DNA from: Paenibacillus sp. OVF10
GTDB lineage: Bacteria > Bacillota > Bacilli > Paenibacillales > Paenibacillaceae
DNA: 64,000 nt
Direction: 5' to 3'
Assembly (NCBI GenBank): GCA_022836915.1
Contig: CP094668.1
Location: 1,550,001 to 1,614,000 of the forward strand
In this document: positions 29,441 through 37,684 of the stretch, one piece after another
How positions within the stretch are numbered: the stretch's first letter is position 1
Layout: each line of letters starts with the position of its first letter
Notes under the pieces: generated by a model
The model's database searches: none
Told to the model about the DNA's origin: nothing
Seen by the model: the letters and a program-made list of their open reading frames with translations, nothing else
Made by a program: the position numbers and the translations under genes

Positions 29441-30430
29441 ATGTCCATTCAACCGACTGCTTTACGTTCAGTGCTTAACCCCAGATACCTCGAGTCTGCA
29501 TTGAGGGATGAGTATGACATTGGAACATGGGAAGAATGTTTGTTTTGGCTTAGGGGATTGAATGATACCTACCGGGTTCGCACATCCAGTGGCATGTATA
29601 TTCTCCGTATCTACCGCACTGAAATTTCGGAGGAAGATGTTCACTACGAACTATCGTTATTGTCTCAACTGAAGAATATTCTAGGTTCTGCGGAACACAC
29701 CGACATTGGAGAATACATCGAGAAGAAAGATCACACGGGATATACGGTGTTGGAGGCTGCGGAAGGCAAGCGGGTTGCTGTGATGTTTCGGTATATTGAG
29801 GGTACGGAGAACAACCTGGAGGATGAGGAGTCTTGTTACGCCTTTGGTCAATCTGCCGCTGAATTGCATAAGGCGATGGATCAGGTGAACGTGGAGCTAC
29901 CACGATATGAGCTTGATTTGAAATTTCTTATCGATGAACCCCTTAAGCGAATCATCCAATACATCGGTGAGAACAATGAAGCAGCAGCATTTCTCCATAC
30001 GTTTGCCACAACGTTGAAAGAACGCATCGTTGCCGCTTCCAGACAAGATCTGGACTTTGGTCTGTGCCATGGCGATATGCATGGGAATAACAATGCGTTT
30101 CAACAGGAGCATCAGTTCATCCACTATGACTTCGAGTGGGCAGCCAAAAGCTGGCGTGCTTACGATCTGGCCCAAGTGAAGGTGAGAAAGAGACAGTCTG
30201 AAGATCAAAAGGCAGTATTATGGAAAGCGCTCATCGCAGGTTATCGTTCAGTCAGAAGCTTCTCTGCCGAAGATGAGCAGGCGGTTGATCTCTTTATTAT
30301 CGCTCGCCGATTCTGGGTGATGGGTCTGGATGTTGCTTTTATTGAGAGTGATACGGGTGGGCTGGACTATGGTTCGGATTGGCTGGATAGTTTCGTGGAA
30401 GAGTTCCGGAATACGGGGATTGTATCGTAG
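29441..30430 (+). CDS. APH-fold small-molecule kinase
   Basis: A 329-residue intact member of the aminoglycoside/choline phosphotransferase fold. The catalytic loop LCHGDMHGNN places Asp212, and the metal-binding DFE follows (FIHYDFEWAAK). The N-lobe has TYRVRTSSGMYILRIYR. The substrate could be an amino alcohol, a homoserine-like compound or a sugar; nothing marks it as an antibiotic resistance enzyme. ATG 29441 has AAGGAGC upstream. It follows the RCC1 gene by 29 bases and may be cotranscribed with it. A relic of a near copy lies at 15094. Confidence 0.82.
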   Translation: MSIQPTALRSVLNPRYLESALRDEYDIGTWEECLFWLRGLNDTYRVRTSSGMYILRIYRTEISEEDVHYELSLLSQLKNILGSAEHTDIGEYIEKKDHTGYTVLEAAEGKRVAVMFRYIEGTENNLEDEESCYAFGQSAAELHKAMDQVNVELPRYELDLKFLIDEPLKRIIQYIGENNEAAAFLHTFATTLKERIVAASRQDLDFGLCHGDMHGNNNAFQQEHQFIHYDFEWAAKSWRAYDLAQVKVRKRQSEDQKAVLWKALIAGYRSVRSFSAEDEQAVDLFIIARRFWVMGLDVAFIESDTGGLDYGSDWLDSFVEEFRNTGIVS

Positions 30431-30471
30431 CGAATGATGAACATTATTTTAGGTGTAGGTTTGAATGTTTT

Positions 30472-30512
30472 AAGACCCTTCCGAGTGAACTTGAACTCGG
30501 GAGGGTCTTTTT
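30472..30512 (+). terminator. Intrinsic terminator after APH-fold gene
   Basis: Stem AAGACCCTTCCGAGT / ACTCGGGAGGGTCTTTTT. Confidence 0.85.
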
Positions 30513-30550
30513 CAACTCATATTGAAGGTAACATGGTCACTTGTTACTTG

Positions 30551-31542
30551 TTAGTTCGATGATGATGAAGAAGCGGCTGCAGCCGATGCTGCGGCAGCTG
30601 CTGCCATGGCGGCCTGCTGGGCGATGATAATATTCGTAATACTGGTTGAGATCGTTGTCGTAAGCACACCGTTTCGCAGATTCTCCACATGTTGAATGGC
30701 TATCAACGCGGATGAGAACAGGAGCAACTCCTGTTTATCGATCGACCAGGCACCGAAGCCTTTTTGAGTCCGTAACCAGTCATTTGTTTCCGCGACTTCA
30801 TCCACTAATGAGTCTCTGTCCGAAGGCAGTAGAGAAAGTATTCCGAGAGAGGGTAATGTATACGTTTTATCCATTCGGAGATCCCTTTTACGAAAAGCTT
30901 CATTTAAGGCAATCACACGAGTACATGCATCCGGGGTATCCTCTCCAAGAACCAGTACCTGTGTTAACGCCTGCACACTGTTTCTGGAAGAGAACTCTGG
31001 TTTTAATTCCCTATAGAGTTGTTCCATACGTGCCACACCAGTATCCACGTTGAGATCGGAAAGGGCTAACATGGCAGCAAAAATGTAGTCATCCTGTCCA
31101 GTGAGGAAACGATGCTCTGCTTTCATGCCGTCATAAAATAATTTGGCCCGCTCCACCGTAGGTTGAAACTGGTCAGGTGATGTCTGAGTAGCGATCTGAT
31201 AGGCGGCAATAACCAGATAATCGGAGTTGCGGAATTTGATCTCTTTCATCAAGTCATAGACATGCAGGGTGTCTGCCAGCTTCGTCTCTTCATCCGTTTT
31301 AAGGAGAGCATGGCAGCAATGCTAATGGCCGAATTACCTCTGAATGCAGAGAAGAGTTTTGTGTTTTGCTTAATCAACTCTTGGCTTTGACGAATGGCTT
31401 CCCCATCCGCTGTTTTATTCTCCGCTGCATAGAGCAGGGCAGCCAGACGGTGCATCATCGCATGTTGCCATTTGAACGACTTCTTGATGATCTGGGTATT
31501 GGAAACAAATAATTCAACTCGTTCTGCATGATGTTGTTGCAT
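30551..31542 (-). CDS. DUF4003 family protein (one frame break)
   Basis: A 330-residue helical protein of the DUF4003 type, function unknown. Family-like stretches: FVSNTQIIKKSFKWQHAMMH, RLAALLYAAENK, FLTGQDDYIFAAMLA and FGAWSIDKQELLLFSSAL. It ends in a low-complexity tail of about 20 Ala and Ser. ATG 31542 lies seven bases after GGAGGTG; the longer reading from 31596 has none. The frame breaks in T4 at 31297-31300; repair gives LSLKTDEETKLADTLHVYD. It follows the membrane-protein gene on the same strand after 72 bases. Confidence 0.75.
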
Positions 31543-31614
31543 AGGCACACCTCCATATTCACTGTTATTCAACAATACCCTTCCAGCTTCCTTCATTCGG
31601 TCGTTGTAAAGAGA

Positions 31615-31980
31615 TTAGATAATTAGGAATATCAAATGAATTAAAGCGATTATTCCCATAGGGTAGATCAATGATCTGGAGAACCCGTTTTTAAATTCAT
31701 TTCGAGGATGTTTTTCGAAAAAGAAGTGTAATACGGTATGTATGATGAAAAAGATATCCAGCACCCAAAATGTAATGGTCTGATACGAGCTAAAAAGAAG
31801 AGAGAGGATGATGGTATACATTGGCAGGTGAATCCAAGTGAAATACCTATACGCTTTATCATCTTCCATATCTTTTAACACTATAAACAATTTCCACTCG
31901 GACCGCCTGATGGCATCCATTTCGTGAAGCAGAAAGAGAGACAGGTTAAACAAAAATAAAACCAGTAAAAAGTCAGGCAT
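31615..31980 (-). CDS. DUF6713-like small membrane protein
   Basis: A 121-residue membrane protein with three or four helices (about 4-20, 50-66, 70-86, 100-120) and the conserved stretch LFLLHEMDAIRRSEWKLF, typical of DUF6713 proteins. Function unknown. ATG 31980 follows GGGAGAC by six bases; ATG 32001 lacks a ribosome site. Same strand as, and just upstream of, the DUF4003 gene. Confidence 0.65.
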   Translation of the reverse strand: MPDFLLVLFLFNLSLFLLHEMDAIRRSEWKLFIVLKDMEDDKAYRYFTWIHLPMYTIILSLLFSSYQTITFWVLDIFFIIHTVLHFFFEKHPRNEFKNGFSRSLIYPMGIIALIHLIFLII

Positions 31981-32357
31981 GGAAAGTCTCCCATTTTTCA
32001 ATTTTATACAAGCAGGTCAATAGCGAACAAGTCACTTACGGTATTGCGACCCACATATACAATACGTGAGTTGTCCTTTGGGGGTTCCAGCAACCTCCCT
32101 GTCGAGTCATGTATTAGAAAGTCTCTGTCACTTTGTTTATACAACGCTGCAGTGAATTGTTTATTGAACTGTCTGCCATATTCATTAAGCGGTTATCCTA
32201 TACCTATATGTGTAGTGAATCCGTTTCCTCACATTCCTTGTTGTATTTCTGCGGCACATCTCGTACAATTTGGTGAAGTAATTCTGCATTGCGTTAATGT
32301 GAATGTAAAAATTAAAATTACATCAGGAAGCTGTACACAAGAAAAGGGGAGAATCGT
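31981..32357. other. Intergenic region
   Basis: Divergent promoter region between the DUF6713-like gene and the amino-acid permease. No gene, strong hairpin or clear promoter was recognised. The reading at 32044-32388 has no ribosome site and runs into the permease start. Confidence 0.5.
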
Positions 32358-33736
32358 TTGGAATCAAAGCAACTATCTAGAGGGCTAAAGCCCCGCCATG
32401 TAGAGCTGATTGCACTCGGAGGTACAATCGGCGTTGGTTTGTTCATGGGATCGGCGAGTACGATCAAATGGGCAGGACCATCCGTGCTGCTGGCCTATTT
32501 ACTGGCCGGTATCGTTATCTTTTTTGTCATGCGTATTATGGGTGAAATGTTGATTCAGGAGCCGGTCACAGGTTCGTTTGCTACATTTGCTCACAAATAT
32601 ATTAGTCCGCTTGCCGGATTCCTGACCGCCTGGAGTTATTGGTTCCTGTGGGTTACGGTTGGTATGGCGGAAGTTACGGCGATTGGCATCTATGTCGGGT
32701 ATTGGTTCCCGGATATTCCGCAGTGGCTGCCTGCACTTGCTGGGGTGCTGATCATTGCGGCGGCAAATCTGGCGGCGGTGAAGTTCTATGGGGAGTTTGA
32801 ATTCTGGTTTGCGATGATCAAGGTGACTGCTATTGTAGCCATGATTGTGATCGGAACAGGTCTGATCTTCTTCGGCTGGGGAACGGAGGACAGCCAATCG
32901 GGCTGTCGAATCTGTTTAGCCATGGCGGATTCTTCCCTGGAGGGATCAAAGGTTTCCTATTTGCACTGTGTATCGTAACGGCTGCGTATCAAGGGGTGGA
33001 GATGGTCGGTATTACAGCAGGCGAAGCGGAGAATCCGAAGTACACCTTGCGTAAAGCGATCAAAAATATCGTGTGGCGTATTCTTATTTTCTATGTTGGT
33101 GCCATATTCGTAATTGTAACCCTGTACCCTTGGAACGAGGTAGGCGAGACGGGCAGCCCGTTTGTGCTCACCTTTGCCAAGGTCGGCATTGTTGCTGCTG
33201 CGGGAATCATCAACTTTGTGGTGCTGACGGCAGCCATGTCGGGATGCAACAGCGGGATCTACAGTGCAGGACGGATGTTATACACGCTGGCTGAGAATGG
33301 GCAGGCACCTGCCTTTTTCAAAAAGCTGTCCAAAGGCGGGGTTCCCCGCAATAGTATCGTCATCACAATCTCCTTGCTGCTGATTGGGGTTGTGCTGAAC
33401 TACCTGATGCCGGACTCCAAATTGTTCCTGTACATCTACAGTGCAAGTGTTCTTCCGGGTATGGTTCCATGGTTCGCGCTGGCGTTCAGCCAGTTTCGAT
33501 TCAGAAAGCGTTGGGGCAACGAGATGGCGGATCATAACTTCAAGTCCAAATGGTTCCCGATCAGCAATTACATTATTATTGTGTATCTGATCCTCGTCAT
33601 TATCGGTATGGCGTTTAACCCGGATACGCGCTTACCACTGATTGTTGGAGCTACGTTCATGGCCATCGTGGTGGCTGGATATTTTGCATTTGGCATCGGA
33701 AAAAGACAACGGATAAATGGCGGCGAAGATCGCTAG
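32358..33736 (+). CDS. APC-family amino-acid permease (one frame break)
   Basis: A 459-residue permease with 12 predicted helices after repair. The amino-acid permease family start, [20 protein letters not shown], is plain, as are [20 protein letters not shown] and the [15 protein letters not shown] motif after helix 6. It imports amino acids with protons; the substrate is not evident. TTG 32358 follows AAAAGGGGA by seven bases. The frame breaks in G4 at 32878-32881; one G gives [20 protein letters not shown]. It stands alone, with a terminator after it. Confidence 0.9.
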
Positions 33737-33776
33737 TCTAATATTCAAAAATCAACTTATATCGTAATATCATACA

Positions 33777-33842
33777 TGCATTCCTTGAAACGATTGAAGA
33801 ACCTGCGGGTGATTCAGCTACATTCAGGGAGTGCATTTTTTT
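33777..33842 (+). terminator. Intrinsic terminator after permease
   Basis: TGCATTCCTTGAA pairs with TTCAGGGAGTGCA (two G-T pairs) across a loop of about 33 bases, followed by seven T. Confidence 0.65.
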
Positions 33843-33918
33843 ATTCGCAAAATTCATGCTTGAATCTCCTGTAACTGGAGGTTTTAAGATTGGAGGCAGA
33901 CAAGGGGGCATACATCTT

Positions 33919-35447
33919 ATGAGGACAGTAGAATGGATTTATCTTATTTTCAACCTGCTTATATTAGTGGGGGTAATCGGGATTGGGAGACAGAGTCAAC
34001 ATTTTCGGAAAATGGTATGGGGCGGATTTGCCATATCGGGTGTGCTGCTGATTATCCATGGTGTGGTCGAAGGACTTCGTTGGCCGATGATTCCGGCGTA
34101 TCTGCTCACGTTGGTTCCACTGGTTGTGTTATTTACAAAGGCAAGACGCCAGCAACAGTCAGGTGTAACCTCGCTGAACAGCAAAGGTTCCGGGGCATCT
34201 GCTTCGAAATCACCTGTGGCGGGGAAATTCGGACGTGTTCGAATCATCGTAACGTCTCTTCTGGTGTTGGTATACGCTATTGTGAGCATTGGTTTGCCGC
34301 TGCTGTTCCCGGTGTTTTCGTTTGCCAAGCCAGCAGGTCCTTATGGAATTGGAACGGTATCCTACGATTGGATAGATAACAGCCGGGAGGAGTTGCTGAC
34401 GAGTGACGCCGGAGATAAACGGGAGCTGATGGTACAGATCTGGTATCCAACAAATCCAGAAGCAGAGGGAGCAACAGCCCCTTATGTTAATAAGCCGGAG
34501 ATCTACGGGACAGCCTTCAATGAAGTGCTGAAACTGCCAAAGCTTTTATTTTCCAGTCTGATTCAGGTCAAAACACATGCGATTCAGGAAGCTCAATTAT
34601 CAGATGCCGAAGCCAAGTATCCGGTTGTTCTCTTCTCTCATGGTCTGCATGGCTATGAAAATCAGAATACGTTCCAGGTCGAGCAGCTGGTCAGTCAAGG
34701 TTACATTGTGGTGGGCATTAATCACACGTATAGCAGTCTGGTGTCTGTATTCCCGGATGGACGTGTGGCGCAGTTTGAATCGGAAGGGAAAGAAGGCTTT
34801 GAGCAGCTGCAATTCAGTTACATGGACAAGTTGAATGAGACATGGGTGAAGGATGCACAGTTTGTACTGGATGAGGTAGAGAAGTTGGGAACGGGAGATC
34901 CGAGCGGACGCTTTACAGGACATATGGATCTGGACAACATCGGCATGTTTGGGCATTCATTTGGCGGAGCAACGACAGTACAGATGTTAATGGATGATCC
35001 GCGTGTGAAAGCAGGCATGAATATGGACGGTGTATTGTTTGGCGAGAAACGTATCCCTGCGGAAGGCGTGGGCAAGCCGTTCCTGATGATGAGTGCAGAC
35101 TCAACCGTTGCAGGTACAAGTGTGATGAGTGACGAGGAAATTGCTGCGATGGGCACGACCCGTCCGGAAGCCGAGAAATATTACGAGGAAGTGTACGCTC
35201 GGTATGAGCCGGTAACCGCAGGAGGGAACTTCTGGATGGAGCTGACCAACACCAAACATCTGAGTTTCTCCGACCTCTACCTGATCTCTCCACTGCTCGA
35301 ATGGATGCAGGGTGTAGATGCGCGGGGACGCAACAGTTGGTCAACGATACAACGATTGATTTCTTCAACCACTACTTGAAAGGGCAACCGCTCCATATGG
35401 ACAAGGAAGTGGGAGAACATGAGTCCTACTCGTTGAAAAAAGGCTGA
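33919..35447 (+). CDS. PAF-acetylhydrolase/dienelactone-hydrolase-like membrane enzyme (one frame break)
   Basis: A 509-residue protein with four N-terminal membrane helices (about 5-20, 33-48, 57-74, 105-127) and an extracellular alpha/beta hydrolase domain. The nucleophile lies in GMFGHSFGGA; the leading strand VVLFSHGLHGY and the motif LMVQIWYP resemble PAF acetylhydrolase, isoform II type. It probably cleaves a short-chain ester. ATG 33919 has CAAGGGGG upstream. The frame breaks in G4 at 35324-35327; one G gives DARGTQQLVNDTTIDFFNHY and stop 35447, placed just before a shared terminator. Confidence 0.82.
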
Positions 35448-35452
35448 ACATA

Positions 35453-35490
35453 AAAATGGAAGGAGACTGAAGTTCAGTCTTCTTCCATTT
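35453..35490. terminator. Bidirectional terminator overlapping merR-type 3' end
   Basis: AAATGGAAGGAGACTGA and TCAGTCTTCTTCCATTT pair almost perfectly around AGT. It lies between convergent genes, and its right arm includes the last codons of the MerR-type gene. Confidence 0.85.
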
Positions 35491-36457
35491 GTTTTAAACG
35501 TAACCGCATGCCCTCCTGCAGCAGGTTAATGCCATCTACAATCTGGCTCCATTCGGGATTCATCACCTTGCATAGCTTGTTAAAACGCAGAATACGTTCA
35601 GTCACGGAGTCCAGCATATATCGGGCCTGATTGCGAAAAAATACTTCAGGTGTTTCGGCATGCTCGACACTTGCATACATCAACACAAAGTCCCACACCA
35701 TGCTTTGTACAGCAGGGCTATCGATTGCCCAACGCTTGTCCAGAGCTTCAGTAGTGCGAATGCGAATAGCCTCCATTTTTTTCACCCAGACATCCGCTTC
35801 GACTTGTGGCTGATTCGCCATAATGAAGAAGGGAACCTCCAACCTAGCCAGATCAGCCCAATAGGCCGGATCATTGATCAGTTCCTGAATTTCCTTCCAG
35901 GCCAGTGTTTGCTGAGCCGTCAGTTTGGTATCTTTCATCATGTATTTATCGAAAAAGTGCAGAAACGACACTCTCCAATCCTGCGGAATGCTGTCCAGCA
36001 GATGGGATTCATCCATCTTGGCAGCAACAAATTGTTTTCGCCTGCTTGCATTGGCCGATAGCGATTCTACCAGATTGGAGATATACGTGAGAGACTGTTC
36101 CGAGCGCAGTGAAGTTTCTTCTTCATGCTGCCTCGCTTGCTGCAAAACAGAGAGCATGGAATTCATCGTGCCGATCTGGGTTTCCAACGCTTCAATCTGC
36201 AGATCCAGCGCCTGTGCTACCGCCAGTTCACCCGACATGAGTTTTCGAATATCCGGTATGCTGAAATTCAAATAACGTAGTGTTGTAATGAGTTCGAGTT
36301 GCCACAGGTCTTGCGTTGTATAGAGTCGATGCCCACCTTCCGTATGACTGGAGGGCTGTAACAGTTCAATCTCATCGTAATAACGGATCGTTTTCACCGT
36401 GGAGCCGATCAGTTTGGCTGCTTCACCGATGGAATAGGGTTCTTTGTTTGCATTCAA
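35474..36457 (-). CDS. MerR-family regulator
   Basis: A 327-residue regulator: MerR winged helix at 1-75 (YSIGEAAKLIGSTVKTIRYYD), a coiled-coil dimer helix at about 75-120, and a long helical C-terminal domain which may bind a small molecule. I start it at TTG 36457, preceded by GAGGTG with six bases between, because the ATG at 36478 overlaps the -10 element of its own promoter and could not be in the transcript. The ligand is unknown. The nearest gene it could also control is the SDR oxidoreductase upstream, on the other strand. Confidence 0.8.
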   Translation of the reverse strand: MNANKEPYSIGEAAKLIGSTVKTIRYYDEIELLQPSSHTEGGHRLYTTQDLWQLELITTLRYLNFSIPDIRKLMSGELAVAQALDLQIEALETQIGTMNSMLSVLQQARQHEEETSLRSEQSLTYISNLVESLSANASRRKQFVAAKMDESHLLDSIPQDWRVSFLHFFDKYMMKDTKLTAQQTLAWKEIQELINDPAYWADLARLEVPFFIMANQPQVEADVWVKKMEAIRIRTTEALDKRWAIDSPAVQSMVWDFVLMYASVEHAETPEVFFRNQARYMLDSVTERILRFNKLCKVMNPEWSQIVDGINLLQEGMRLRLKQMEED

Positions 36458-36476
36458 CGAGATCACCTCATGATTC

Positions 36477-36507
36477 ATTATACAATCTCCAGTTAGGGGA
36501 GATTCAA
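36477..36507 (-). promoter_or_regulatory. MerR-type promoter and operator (autoregulatory)
   Basis: On the minus strand, TTGAAT (36507-36502) and TATAAT (36482-36477) are separated by exactly 19 bases, with the dyad AATCTCC-N7-GGAGATT (36484-36504) covering the spacer. This is the classical MerR arrangement. The transcript would begin near 36470. Confidence 0.8.
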
Positions 36508-36667
36508 TATGTGACAGTTGTCTGGGAATCCGGTTAGCTTAGTTTAAATAACGCCCAACTCGGTTACAAAGGAAAGAGTGCAACTTTTACGCAAATTAAA
36601 TTCACAACAAATAAAAAAATACGTTTATACGATGGATATCGTGTAAATAACCAAGGAGGAATTGAAC

Positions 36668-37570
36668 ATGGCTAATCAAGACCAGCACACCATGCAAGAC
36701 CCAACGACACAATATCCGAAGGCTACACCGGAGTGGAAACAGCAACAGGATGAGCCGGGGCTCCAGCGTGAGATGACCCCTGTTCCCGATGCGGGTGAGA
36801 AAAGTTATAAAGGTAGCGGACGTTTAACTGGACGCAAAGCAGTTGTTACCGGGGCCGACAGCGGAATTGGCCGGGCGGCAGCGATTGCGTTTGCCCGTGA
36901 AGGTGCAGATGTCGTTCTGGCATATCTGCCGGAAGAGGAAGCAGATGCGCAGGAAGTTGTGAAGCTGATTGAGGAAGCTGGGCGCAAAGCAATTACGATG
37001 CCAGGTGACCTGAAGGATGAGAAATACTGTGAAGAACTCATTGAATCTGCGGTAAAAGAGCTTGGCGGGATTGATATCCTTGCTAACGTGGCAGGTAAAC
37101 AGCAGTTTGTAGAGCAGATTGCGGATCTGACTACCGAGCAATTCGATGCAACGTTCAAAACAAATGTCTATTCCATGTTCTGGCTCTGCAAAGCAGCTGT
37201 GAAACACATGAAACCGGGCAGCTCCATTATTAACACATCATCGATTCAGGCATACAAACCTTCGCCAATCCTTCTGGATTATGCAACAACGAAGGCAGCG
37301 ATTAACACGTTCAGCAAAGCGCTGGCCCAACAGGTGGGTAGCAAAGGGATTCGTGTCAATGTGGTTGCACCAGGACCGGTATGGACTCCGCTTCAGGTCG
37401 TGGGTGGACAACCTGTCGAGAAGCTGGCCGAGTTTGGCTCCAACACACCGCTTGGTCGGGCAGGACAACCTGCCGAGATGGCTCCGGCATTTGTGTTCCT
37501 GGCAAGCCAGGAATCCAGCTATGTGAGCGGCGAGACACTGAATGCAAATGGCGGTACGGTTAGTCCGTAA
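36668..37570 (+). CDS. SDR-family oxidoreductase (YhxC/YdaD-like)
   Basis: A 300-residue short-chain dehydrogenase. Rossmann motif [13 protein letters not shown] near residue 60, NVAG near 138, catalytic Ser in NTSSIQA and YATTK (Tyr/Lys) near 205. The extra 40-residue polar N-terminus ([17 protein letters not shown]) is typical of the general-stress subgroup YhxC/YdaD. It oxidises or reduces an alcohol or carbonyl with NAD(P). ATG 36668 has AAGGAGGA nine bases upstream. It lies divergent from the MerR-type gene, which may sense the same stress. Confidence 0.9.
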   Translation: MANQDQHTMQDPTTQYPKATPEWKQQQDEPGLQREMTPVPDAGEKSYKGSGRLTGRKAVVTGADSGIGRAAAIAFAREGADVVLAYLPEEEADAQEVVKLIEEAGRKAITMPGDLKDEKYCEELIESAVKELGGIDILANVAGKQQFVEQIADLTTEQFDATFKTNVYSMFWLCKAAVKHMKPGSSIINTSSIQAYKPSPILLDYATTKAAINTFSKALAQQVGSKGIRVNVVAPGPVWTPLQVVGGQPVEKLAEFGSNTPLGRAGQPAEMAPAFVFLASQESSYVSGETLNANGGTVSP

Positions 37571-37625
37571 ACGTTGAATATAAAAAGCCTGTGGATCATG
37601 ACCAGCGATTATAGGCCAGTTAAAC

Positions 37626-37668
37626 AAAGAACTCCATTCCCGATAAAGGTAAATGGAGTTCTTTATTA
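37626..37668. terminator. Bidirectional intrinsic terminator
   Basis: Stem AAAGAACTCCATT / AATGGAGTTCTTT followed by a T-rich tail, between convergent genes. Confidence 0.85.
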
Positions 37669-37684
37669 TTTTGTGACTATGGAT

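Noticed and set aside
29441-30430. Aminoglycoside resistance gene
   Set aside because: The fold and catalytic loop are shared with many metabolic kinases; the sequence shows nothing specific to known resistance enzymes.
35474-36457. Regulator of the alpha/beta hydrolase promoter at 25188
   Set aside because: Its own operator has a different dyad, so it is unlikely to act at the TTGAAGT-N2-ACTTCAA site.
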